Below, in pieces: positions 25,231 through 32,505 of a stretch of DNA of 36,660 bases. Origin of the DNA: an uncultured Eubacteriales bacterium (GTDB lineage Bacteria > Bacillota > Clostridia > Christensenellales > Aristaeellaceae); contig UQNM01000015.1 of the NCBI GenBank assembly GCA_900542395.1, forward strand, positions 1 through 36,660, written 5' to 3'. Numbering within the stretch: position 1 is the stretch's first letter; every line of letters begins with the position of its first letter. Made by a program: the position numbers and the translations under genes. Under the pieces are notes generated by a model. That model searched no databases and had not been told where the DNA came from. It worked only from the letters and a program-made list of their open reading frames with translations.

Positions 25231-27087
25231 TTATCGTTCGAGCGCCTTCGGGTCCAGCGCATCGCGCAGGCCGTCGCCGATCAGGTTGATGCAAATGGTG
25301 CAGATGCCGAAAATCACAGCCGGGAACACCCACTGCCACCAGTACTGCTGGATGACGATGGAGTTGTTCGCGCCGTTGAGCAGGTTGCCCCACGTCGGGG
25401 TCGGCAGCGGAATACCGAAGCCGAGGTAGGACAGCGTGGATTCGGTCAGCATGCAGGTCGCGAAATCCAGCGTCATGGAGACGATCAGCAGGCTGACGAC
25501 GTTGGGCAGGATGTGGCGGAACACGATCGTGTGCTCGCGAATACCCATCGCCTTCGCCGCCGTGACGTATTCCATCTCGCGCTGCGCCAGAATCTGCGCG
25601 CGCACGAGGCGGCAGGTCGGCACCCAGCTCAGCACGCCGAGCACGACCATAATCAGGTACATGCGCTGCGTCGGGTCGAGCTTCGTGCCGATGACGGCGG
25701 AGAGGATCATCGCGAACGGGATGAACGGCAGGCCGCCGACGATCTCCGCGATACGCATGATGAGGATATCAAGCCGGCCGCCGAAGTAACCGGCGACGCC
25801 GCCGAAGATGATGCCCAGAATCGTCGCGATGACGACGGAAATCGCGCCGACGGTCATCGTCACCTGACCGCCGTTGACGATGCGGGTCAGCATGTCGCGG
25901 CCGAGGCTGTCCGTGCCGAGCACAAAGCCCTTGAGCCCCCACGTGTACATCGTGCCGTCGCTGGCCAGCGCGTAGTTCTGGTAGCTGGAAACGAAGATTT
26001 TTTCGATGTTGTCCGCGCTCTGCGCCTTGGCAGGCACGTCAATCTGGCCGTATTTGTTGTTGCCCCAGGAAACCAGTTCGCCGTTTTCCAGCAGCGCGGT
26101 GTAGTGATAGCGGCCGCCGTAGAGGTGAACGATCTTGGATTCAAGCGCCGGCACATTGGCCTCGCCCCGCACGGCGTTGCCCCAGACGTAGACCTCGCCG
26201 TCCTCGGTCACAGCCGCGACGGATTTGCTCGTGGAAGCGATATCCACGACTTTCTTGCCCTTCAGCCCCGCCGGAATCTTGGCGAACGGGGAGGTTTTAT
26301 CCTTGTTGCCGGTGTAGGCCACCGTGCCGTCGGTCATCAGGGCGATATACTCGTTATCCGTCAGCGCGACCTTGGCGATCTTGCCCTGATACTTGCTGCG
26401 GATCTTGATATCGGCCATGTTGCCGTTGCCCCAGAGGTAGAGATTGCCGTCCGAGCAGACGATGGCGGAGAACTGGTTGCCCGCCTCGAGCTGCACCACG
26501 TCCCAATCCGCGCCGCCGGCCTTCATGGCCTTCTTCATGTCATTGGAGAATTTATCCTGCTGAAGGCGCGTGTTGCCCCAGACATAGACCTCGCCGTCCG
26601 TGTCCACCGCGACGACGTGATCCGTACCGGCGGCAATCTGCACCAGATCGGCGCTCTTGATCTCGTCCGGGATGTTCGCCACGTCGATTTTATCGGTGAT
26701 GCGGGTATGTCCCCACGTATACAGCTCGCCCTTGCTGTCAATGCCGACGCCATAGGTGTTGCCGGAGGAGATGTCCTTCACGCCGTTATCCAGCAGCGCC
26801 TTCGGCACCTGCATCATGTTGCTCGAGGGCGGCAGGTTGGTCAGCGTGCTGTCCTGCTCGGAGAGATCGAGCACCCAGATGTGCGGGCCGACCATCACGA
26901 ATACGAAAATCGCGAGGAACACGATCAGGCCGAACATGGCCAGCGGGCGATGGGTGAAGTTGTTCACCATCGCGCGCATCGGGGTCTGAATCTTCTCCTC
27001 TTCCTCGGTGGAAAGCTCGGGACGCTCGTGCAGGAAGCAGCGCTTGAACCAGCGCACGAGGAAGAATTCTTTTTTCTTGTTGCTCAT
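25231..27087 (-). CDS. oppC: Oligopeptide ABC permease OppC with inserted seven-repeat RCC1-type propeller
   Basis: The 618-residue permease is twice the usual length. Residues 1-95 are the normal OppC N-terminus: cytosolic tail, TM1 near 49-70 (LAMFGLIVFLAIFVFVMVG), then LTNLPPSS. Residues about 98-384 are seven RCC1-type repeats ending in YTWG, YVWG, YLWG, a degenerate AYTG, YVWG, VSWG and YTWG, each preceded by a segment such as VQIAAGTDHVVAVDTDGEV. The permease resumes at FVLGTDSLGRD near 387 and continues with five membrane helices and the EAA loop AAKAMGIREHTIVFRHILPN near 512. The insertion thus sits in the first extracytoplasmic loop and keeps the reading frame. It should form a seven-bladed beta-propeller on the outer face. 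GGAGG lies 7 nt before ATG. Transport function is likely; the propeller's role is unknown. Confidence 0.95.
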   Translation of the reverse strand: MSNKKKEFFLVRWFKRCFLHERPELSTEEEEKIQTPMRAMVNNFTHRPLAMFGLIVFLAIFVFVMVGPHIWVLDLSEQDSTLTNLPPSSNMMQVPKALLDNGVKDISSGNTYGVGIDSKGELYTWGHTRITDKIDVANIPDEIKSADLVQIAAGTDHVVAVDTDGEVYVWGNTRLQQDKFSNDMKKAMKAGGADWDVVQLEAGNQFSAIVCSDGNLYLWGNGNMADIKIRSKYQGKIAKVALTDNEYIALMTDGTVAYTGNKDKTSPFAKIPAGLKGKKVVDIASTSKSVAAVTEDGEVYVWGNAVRGEANVPALESKIVHLYGGRYHYTALLENGELVSWGNNKYGQIDVPAKAQSADNIEKIFVSSYQNYALASDGTMYTWGLKGFVLGTDSLGRDMLTRIVNGGQVTMTVGAISVVIATILGIIFGGVAGYFGGRLDILIMRIAEIVGGLPFIPFAMILSAVIGTKLDPTQRMYLIMVVLGVLSWVPTCRLVRAQILAQREMEYVTAAKAMGIREHTIVFRHILPNVVSLLIVSMTLDFATCMLTESTLSYLGFGIPLPTPTWGNLLNGANNSIVIQQYWWQWVFPAVIFGICTICINLIGDGLRDALDPKALER

Positions 27088-27099
27088 TGTTCTTCCTCC

Positions 27100-28125
27100 T
27101 TACTTGTCCACACGCACGCGCGGATCGACCAGACCGTAGCTGATATCCATCAGCAGCGAGCCGATCAGGGCGACGATGGTATAGAACATCTGAATCGCGA
27201 GCACCAGCTCAAAGTCAAGGTTGCTCAGGCCCGCCCAATAGAGCTTGCCCATGCCGTTCAGCGAGAACGTGTTCTCGATGATGACCGAGCCGGAGAAAAT
27301 GCTGATGAACCAGCCGATGATCGAGGTGATGATCGGCAGCAGCGCGTTGCGCCACGCATGGGAATAGATGACGACCTTTTCCTTAAGACCCTTGGCGCGC
27401 GCGGTGCGGATGTAATCCATGCTCAGCGCGTCGATCATCGCGCTGCGGACGTAGCGGGTCATGCCGCCCAGCGACGCGAAGGTCATAACGATGACCGGCA
27501 GGGTGACGTGGTAGAGCATGTCGATGAACTCGTCCCACTTGGTCGCGTAAATCGCGCCCGCGGTCTTCGTGCCGGAAATCGGGAAAATGCGCCAGAGCAC
27601 GCAGAAGAAGAACATGAAAATCAGGGCGATGATGTAAATCGGCAGGCTGTAGCCGAGCATCGTCACCACCTGAACGGTGTTATCCACCTTTTTGCCCTTG
27701 TGAACCGCGCAGAAGATGCCCAGCGGAATCGTGATCGCCAGCGCCAGAATCGTTGAGAAGATGTTGATGAAGATCGTGTTCTTCATCGGGTCAACGATCA
27801 CCTCGGTCACGTCCTTCTTGTAGAACTGGGAATAGCCGAAGTTGCCCTGGAGCAGGCCGTTGAAGCCGTTGTTGTCGCCAACATCCGGCCAAAGCCCCAT
27901 CCAGCGCATGTAGCGGATGACCAGCGGGTCGTCAAGACCCATCTTCGCGCGCAGCTCCTGATACAACTGCTCATACTCCGCCGGTTTGAGGCTCTGCTTC
28001 TGGGCTTCCAGCTCAGCGCGCGCCGGATCCGTCGGGATCAGGTTGTACAGCGAATACATTAAAAACGAAACGATGAGAAACACAAGCGCCATGTATCCGA
28101 TACGCTTGGCAACATATTTGCCCAT
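27100..28125 (-). CDS. oppB: Oligopeptide ABC permease OppB
   Basis: The 341-residue permease has TM1 at about 8-30, a typical outer loop of about 75 residues including MGLDDPLVIRYMRW and LLQGNFGYSQFYKKDVTEVI, then five further helices. The EAA loop is MIDALSMDYIRTARAKGLKE, followed by the conserved NALLPIITSIIGWFISIFSG and the C-terminal SYGLVDPRVRVDK. It pairs with OppC to form the membrane channel for peptides. The start at 28125 is preferred because AGAGAGG lies 9 nt upstream; a second ATG at 28134 and a longer upstream frame are less likely. It carries no insertion. It is separated from oppA by 276 nt with a strong terminator and a long hairpin. Confidence 0.93.
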   Translation of the reverse strand: MGKYVAKRIGYMALVFLIVSFLMYSLYNLIPTDPARAELEAQKQSLKPAEYEQLYQELRAKMGLDDPLVIRYMRWMGLWPDVGDNNGFNGLLQGNFGYSQFYKKDVTEVIVDPMKNTIFINIFSTILALAITIPLGIFCAVHKGKKVDNTVQVVTMLGYSLPIYIIALIFMFFFCVLWRIFPISGTKTAGAIYATKWDEFIDMLYHVTLPVIVMTFASLGGMTRYVRSAMIDALSMDYIRTARAKGLKEKVVIYSHAWRNALLPIITSIIGWFISIFSGSVIIENTFSLNGMGKLYWAGLSNLDFELVLAIQMFYTIVALIGSLLMDISYGLVDPRVRVDK

Positions 28126-28243
28126 CTCATCCATCCTCTCTATGGTGTTCTTTTTTCTTTCTCTCTCTCTTGTGGTGCGGCTCATACCGCCATGCACGGG
28201 CACGACCGCTTGGCCTGCCCGCGCCATCTATATTTTCATCCGC

Positions 28244-28317
28244 AGGACAAGTGCTTTGCCCTTGAATTATCCCGCCTTTGTGTGTTCAAGGGCAGGGCGC
28301 TTGTCCTTCAAAAGGAC
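28244..28317 (-). promoter_or_regulatory. Alternative long hairpins in the oppA-oppB intergenic region
   Basis: Arms 28244-28266 and 28285-28307 pair over about 21 bp with one internal TT/GG mismatch. A second short hairpin GTCCTT-CAA-AAGGAC (28303-28317) uses part of the right arm, so the two structures exclude each other. The region lies between the oppA terminator and oppB. It may be an RNA stability or read-through element. No known riboswitch motif is seen. Confidence 0.55.
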
Positions 28318-28344
28318 GTTTCATTCAAAATCAAAAAAGTAGGG

Positions 28345-28373
28345 AAAAAAGGGGCGGGCAGAACGCCCGCCCC
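28345..28373 (-). terminator. Strong intrinsic terminator after oppA
   Basis: On the minus strand GGGGCGGGC-GTTCT-GCCCGCCCC is followed by TTTTTT. It should make much more oppA transcript than oppBCDF transcript, as expected for a binding protein. Confidence 0.92.
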
Positions 28374-28401
28374 CAATTCTGTGATCGGAACTGAGCAAAA
28401 A

Positions 28402-30306
28402 TTACTCGGCAACGGTCGCGTAGAGAATCGCCTGCTGGAAATCCCAGAAGGAATCCTGCGTGTAGTTCTCAAGCCAATCCGGATAGACGGTGATGTAGAT
28501 GTTGGAGTAGAGCGGGATCTGCGGGAGCAGCTCGTTCCACAGCATCTGGAAGCCCTTCCAGTAGGTCATGTACAGCTGCTTGTTGCTGGAATCCACGCCG
28601 TAAACCATGTTCATGGTGAGCGCGTCCATCGCCTCGTTGTACAGACGGTTGAGGTTGTAGCCCTGCGCGACCATGTCCGGGTCGAGCGTCCACTCGTAGG
28701 ACTGGTCGTAAGCCGGGTTGAAGTTGCTGGCCAGGTTGAACATGCCGTAGGTCGGAACGGCGTACTTGTCGCCCTGGGAAGCGTCGCGATAGTAGTAGTT
28801 GAGCAGCTCGGTGAAGGTCATCACGTTCTGGTTGATCTTCATGCCGGCCTCAGCGGTCTGCGTGCCCTGCGCAAGCATGACGTTGAGCAGCTCGGAAACC
28901 GGGTTGTTCTCGGAAGAGGACCACTCGATGATCAGCGGCATCAGGATGGTGCCGTCGGCGAGGGTGACGTTGTGCGCGTAGGTGCCCGCCTCAACCTCGG
29001 TGACCTTCTTGTAGCGGATTTCGCCGGAGCCATCGACATAGTCGCTGCCGTCGGCGTTGTACACCCAGCCGTCAGCCTTCAGCTCTTCGACGGCCGCTTC
29101 CGGATCGTAGGAATACGGATTGAGGGTCATCTCCAGCCACTCTTCGGCCTCCTGATACTGCCACAGGCCGGTGCCGTACATGCCGTTGACGACGCCGCCC
29201 CAGCCCTGGCAGAAGGTGTTCGCAAACTCGTTGCGATCCAGCAGCAGGGCAACCGCGTGACGGACAGCCTCGAACTGGGTCGGGCCGAAGTCGCACTGGA
29301 AGTTCAGCATGCCGTAGCCGGCACGGTCGAACTGCACGTAGTCAAAGCCGCCCTCGGCGATGATGTCCAGCGCCGTGTTGATCTGGTTGCCGTCGGTCAC
29401 GGTGTCGTAGAAGTTGAAGGCGCCGGTCTTGAGCGCGTCGGCCCAGGTCGCGTCTTCGGTCTTGGTGACGACGATCTTCTCGACGCTCGGCTTCTGGCCT
29501 TCAAAGTTGCCCGCGTAGTTCGGGTTGATGGTCAGGGTCGCCTGCAGGGAGCCCTTGTCGAACGCGACAAGGTTGTACGGACCGGCGGAAACGCGGTCCT
29601 CGCCAGCGTTGAAGCGGGCGTACTCGAGCTGCTTCTCGATGCCTTCCTTGGTGAAGTCGCCGGCGAAGTAGCAGCCCTCGCCATCGTCCTTCAGCTCAAC
29701 GCCCTCGCCCAGCCAGTACTTGAGGGAGAACGGCAGAAGCTGGATGTAGCGCAGATCGTAGTAATACGGGATCTTGTCCGCGAGGATGGTCACGGAGAAG
29801 GTGTAATCGTCGATCAGGCGGAGGCCGGAAACCGCGGTCGCCGTGCCGTCATAGTAGTCCTTGCCGCCGACATAGGTCAGGTGGCCGGTCAGCTTCGCGC
29901 CGGTATCCATCGCGACCTTGGAGCAGGCGAAGACCTCGGCCCACAGGAAGTCGGCCGCCTTGATCTCTTCGCCGTTGTTGTAGGTCAGACCCTCGTTGAT
30001 GGTGACGGTGAACGTCTTGCTGCCATCCGGGTTGACGACGGACTCGATGTTCTTGGCGATGGTCGGGTTCACGACGTACTCGCCGCCCTGATTGGTGACG
30101 GTGACGCCGTAATCGTTGGTCAGGTCACGGACCATCTTGTCGGTCGCGTTGTTCGTCCACCAGGAGCTGGGGGCAAAGTCGCCGCCGAGTTCGGTGGAAG
30201 AACCATACACGATGGTTCCCTTCTCAGACGTGCCCTCGGCAAACGCCATCGCGCCCGCAGAAACGAGCATGGCCGCCGCCAGAAGCATGGAAAGAAGCTT
30301 CTTCAT
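28402..30306 (-). CDS. oppA: Peptide-binding protein OppA (family 5), without lipobox
   Basis: The 634-residue extracellular solute-binding protein has a signal peptide (residues 1-23) with cleavage expected after AFA. Family 5 features include NPTIAKNIESVVNPDGSKTF, VTINEGLTYNNGEEIKAADF, FNAGEDRVSAGPYNLVAFD and RHAVALLLDRNEFANTFCQG. It captures peptides and hands them to OppB/OppC. There is no cysteine in or near the signal peptide, so it is not a lipoprotein, unlike most Firmicutes OppA proteins; retention at the cell needs another explanation. GGGAGG lies 8 nt before ATG. The promoter at 30413-30441 is near consensus and the terminator after the gene is strong, so it is probably highly expressed. 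Confidence 0.94.
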   Translation of the reverse strand: MKKLLSMLLAAAMLVSAGAMAFAEGTSEKGTIVYGSSTELGGDFAPSSWWTNNATDKMVRDLTNDYGVTVTNQGGEYVVNPTIAKNIESVVNPDGSKTFTVTINEGLTYNNGEEIKAADFLWAEVFACSKVAMDTGAKLTGHLTYVGGKDYYDGTATAVSGLRLIDDYTFSVTILADKIPYYYDLRYIQLLPFSLKYWLGEGVELKDDGEGCYFAGDFTKEGIEKQLEYARFNAGEDRVSAGPYNLVAFDKGSLQATLTINPNYAGNFEGQKPSVEKIVVTKTEDATWADALKTGAFNFYDTVTDGNQINTALDIIAEGGFDYVQFDRAGYGMLNFQCDFGPTQFEAVRHAVALLLDRNEFANTFCQGWGGVVNGMYGTGLWQYQEAEEWLEMTLNPYSYDPEAAVEELKADGWVYNADGSDYVDGSGEIRYKKVTEVEAGTYAHNVTLADGTILMPLIIEWSSSENNPVSELLNVMLAQGTQTAEAGMKINQNVMTFTELLNYYYRDASQGDKYAVPTYGMFNLASNFNPAYDQSYEWTLDPDMVAQGYNLNRLYNEAMDALTMNMVYGVDSSNKQLYMTYWKGFQMLWNELLPQIPLYSNIYITVYPDWLENYTQDSFWDFQQAILYATVAE

Positions 30307-30412
30307 AGATACATCCTCCCAGATAATAAATTATATTTCGTCCGCAGCACGTTCTGCGTCAAAATATCGCTTTCCGATCCGGCTCTTCAGGCAGAGCTGG
30401 ATAAACAATATT

Positions 30413-30441
30413 ACTATACACTGTTTTTTCTTTTCTGTCAA
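30413..30441 (-). promoter_or_regulatory. Strong promoter of oppA
   Basis: On the minus strand perfect TTGACA (complement of 30436-30441), 17-nt A-rich spacer, TATAGT (complement of 30413-30418). The roughly 100-nt leader holds two small hairpins (GCTCT/AGAGC and CGCAG/CTGCG); no T-box or riboswitch signature is visible. Confidence 0.9.
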
Positions 30442-30481
30442 TCACGCCGACGGTTTTTTGTCTGCTTTTACATTCATTTTT

Positions 30482-31501
30482 TTACCCGTTTACCCTGCCG
30501 AGTTCCAGAATTTTGCACCAAGTCTCCTCCGTGACTGGAATTCCGTTCTCGCGGTTCTTCGCGCGCGTTCTGTCAAGCCCCTCGCCCGGCGCGTGTACGC
30601 CGCGGCCGCCCTCGATGGGCGGCAGGCTGTGCAGGAAGGCGATGGTCTCCTCCATCTGCGCCTCCACGGCCTTCATATCCATGACCGCCGCCGGGTGAAT
30701 CGCGATGAACACCTGACTCATGCCCTTTTCACCGTCGATCGGCAGGCCGATCATGCGGCTCGTGCGCCCGGCGGAGAGCATCGACGCGCAGAGATCCAGC
30801 ATGATGGACAGCGCGCTGCCCTTCCACATCGCCATCGGCATCATCCGGCCGCTCTCGCAGATCTTCTGCGGATCGCAGGTGGGGTTGCCGTCCGCGTCGT
30901 AGCCGCAGGGCGTATCGAGCATCTTGCCCTCCTGCGCCATGATTTCCAGCTTGCCATAGGCGTACTGGCTCACCGCCATATCCATCACCAGACTGCCCTT
31001 TTCGCGCGGGATGGCGAAGGTGATCGGGTTGTTGCCGGTGGAGGGCTCGAGCGTGCCCCACGCCGTCAGGTTCATGCAGGTGTTGGTGAAGCAGATGCCC
31101 ATCAGCCCCGCGTCCGCCATCGTCAGGCCGTATCGACCCGCGCGCAGCCAGTGGCTGTTGTTGCGCAGCGCGACGCAGGCGATGCCGTGCGCCTTGGCCA
31201 GCTCGATGGCGCGCGCCGTCATCTGCTCCGCAATCAGCGGGCCGACGCCGAAATGCGCGTCATAGACCTCCAGCGCGCCGAAGCCTCCGACCTTCTCGGC
31301 CTTCGTCACCTTCGGGTCGCAAAGCCCGCTCTCCATATCGCTGATGTATCGCGGATAGCGGTTCATGCCGTGGCTGTAAATGCCGTCCAGCGAGTTGCCC
31401 GCAAAGATTTCGGCAAAATGCCTCGCGTCTTCCTCGCCCATGAATCGGCTCAGCCCCTTCGCCATTTCGCGAACGGCCTCGTCGTATTGAACGTAAATCA
31501 T
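30482..31501 (-). CDS. Malate/lactate dehydrogenase family protein, closest in pattern to 2,3-diketo-L-gulonate reductase (YiaK/DlgD)
   Basis: The 339-residue NAD(P)-dependent oxidoreductase belongs to the Ldh_2 family. It follows Escherichia coli YiaK closely by pattern: GIYSHGMNRYPRYISDMESG with His44 at the catalytic position, LEVYDAHFGVGPLIAEQM, VALRNNSHWLRAGRYG, GICFTNTCMNLTAWG, PMAMWKGSALSIMLDLCASM and SQVFIAIHP. YiaK reduces 2,3-diketo-L-gulonate in ascorbate/uronate metabolism; here no other genes of that route are near, so the substrate is inferred only. GGGGGAA lies before ATG. It is 78 nt after the TVP38-like gene on the same strand and just upstream of the oppA promoter. It may be co-transcribed with the TVP38-like gene. 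Confidence 0.9.
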   Translation of the reverse strand: MIYVQYDEAVREMAKGLSRFMGEEDARHFAEIFAGNSLDGIYSHGMNRYPRYISDMESGLCDPKVTKAEKVGGFGALEVYDAHFGVGPLIAEQMTARAIELAKAHGIACVALRNNSHWLRAGRYGLTMADAGLMGICFTNTCMNLTAWGTLEPSTGNNPITFAIPREKGSLVMDMAVSQYAYGKLEIMAQEGKMLDTPCGYDADGNPTCDPQKICESGRMMPMAMWKGSALSIMLDLCASMLSAGRTSRMIGLPIDGEKGMSQVFIAIHPAAVMDMKAVEAQMEETIAFLHSLPPIEGGRGVHAPGEGLDRTRAKNRENGIPVTEETWCKILELGRVNG

Positions 31502-31579
31502 GCGGATAGTTCCCCCTTATCGGCTGTGATTCCCTTGTTTTTCGCGGCGCGCCATCTCTTTTCCTGCCAACCGGCGCTG

Positions 31580-32299
31580 TCAATTTCTGTCGGAGCGATT
31601 TCTTTTCGGCACGATCCGCCGCACAAGCCCGAGCAGCGCTTCCTCGATCTGCGCGCTGTATTTCATGGCGAACACAAAAATCAGCAGCCCCGCGCCGCCG
31701 ATGACCGCCCACGCCCAAACCGGCAGGCTGAGCGACCCGCTGCCCAGCAGCGCCGCGACGATCAGCCCCCACGGCCTGGCCAGCGCCATGATCGCGACAA
31801 ACCGCCCGAGCGAAATCTTCGTCAGCCCCGCCAGCATGCAGAGCGCGTCATCCGGGAAAAACGGAAAGAGCATCGTCAAAAACAAAAACATATCCTGCTT
31901 TTCCTCGATGATCGGCAGGTATTTTTCCATCACGCCCTTGTCCAGAAACCGCTGCACCGCATTCCGCCCCAGCGCCCGCGCCGCCAAAAACACGATCACA
32001 GACCCCGCGATCACCGCCAGCACGCCCAAAATCATCGCCGGCCAGAAGCCCAGCGCCAGCGCGCCCGCCATCATCGAAATGTTGCTGGGAATCGGCGCGA
32101 CGATGACCGTCATCATTTGCAGCGCGAAATACACCGCGCCCGCCCAGACGCCCGCGCCCGCGATCACCTCGCGCAGCGCCTCCACCGAGTTGATTTTTTC
32201 AAAAAATCCGTTTTTCCAAAGCGCGCAGCCGCCCGCCGCCAAAAGCGCGGCGACGGCCAGCACAACCAGAATGATGCGGATTATCTTTTTTCGGTTCAT
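31580..32299 (-). CDS. TVP38/TMEM64 (DedA-like) membrane protein
   Basis: The 239-residue polytopic membrane protein has an N-terminal helix, re-entrant-type segment VIVAPIPSNISMMAGALALG, the glycine-rich GFWPAMILGVLAVIAGSVIV, and FLTMLFPFFPDDALCMLAGL followed by LGRFVAIMALARPWGLIVAA. These match TVP38/SNARE-associated family proteins, which are related to DedA transporters and thought to move lipids or lipid carriers. The exact substrate is not known. ATG at 32299 has AAGGAG only 3 nt upstream, and this site belongs to the end of a double-hairpin repeat (32302-32350). The basic tail ends PKRNRSDRN. Confidence 0.9.
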   Translation of the reverse strand: MNRKKIIRIILVVLAVAALLAAGGCALWKNGFFEKINSVEALREVIAGAGVWAGAVYFALQMMTVIVAPIPSNISMMAGALALGFWPAMILGVLAVIAGSVIVFLAARALGRNAVQRFLDKGVMEKYLPIIEEKQDMFLFLTMLFPFFPDDALCMLAGLTKISLGRFVAIMALARPWGLIVAALLGSGSLSLPVWAWAVIGGAGLLIFVFAMKYSAQIEEALLGLVRRIVPKRNRSDRN

Positions 32300-32301
32300 A
32301 A

Positions 32302-32350
32302 ACTCCTTCCGTCTGCCTTCCGGCAGACACCTCCCTCAAAGAGGGAGGTC
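32302..32350 (-). repeat. Double-hairpin repeat element, copy 1
   Basis: ACTCCTTC is followed by GTCTGCC/GGCAGAC (32311-32328) and ACCTCCCTC-AAA-GAGGGAGGT (32329-32349). It is the same layout as the copy at 32451-32496 in the opposite orientation. On the minus strand its last bases supply the AAGGAG ribosome site of the TVP38-like gene. Confidence 0.75.
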
Positions 32351-32411
32351 TTTTGTCAGATGCGCGTCAACGCGCGCTCTCTCCGTTCAATGCGCTCTTC
32401 TTTCTTAATTA

Positions 32412-32460
32412 CGCAATAAGGAGCTCCCTCCTTCGTAAATGCGCAACAAGGAGCTCCCTC
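32412..32460 (+). repeat. Direct repeat of 19 nt with 30-nt period
   Basis: CGCAATAAGGAGCTCCCTC (32412-32430) and CGCAACAAGGAGCTCCCTC (32442-32460) differ at one base. The second copy forms the left arm of double-hairpin repeat copy 2, suggesting a partial duplication of that element. Confidence 0.7.
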
Positions 32461-32496
32461 TTCGAGGGAGCTGTCAGCGAAGCTGACTGAAGGAGT
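32451..32496 (+). repeat. Double-hairpin repeat element, copy 2 (inverted)
   Basis: AGCTCCCTC-TTC-GAGGGAGCT (32452-32472), then GTCAGC-GAA-GCTGAC (32473-32487), then GAAGGAGT (32489-32496). It is inverted relative to copy 1. Repeats of this kind (GAGGGAGCTGTCAGC type) are familiar between genes of gut Clostridia; that is from general knowledge. It lies 9 nt after the end of the PIG-V-like gene. Confidence 0.75.
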
Positions 32497-32505
32497 CGTT
32501 CCCCT

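Noticed and set aside
30307..30412. oppA leader considered as a riboswitch or T-box.
   Set aside because: It has only two short hairpins, no T-box sequence and no terminator before oppA.
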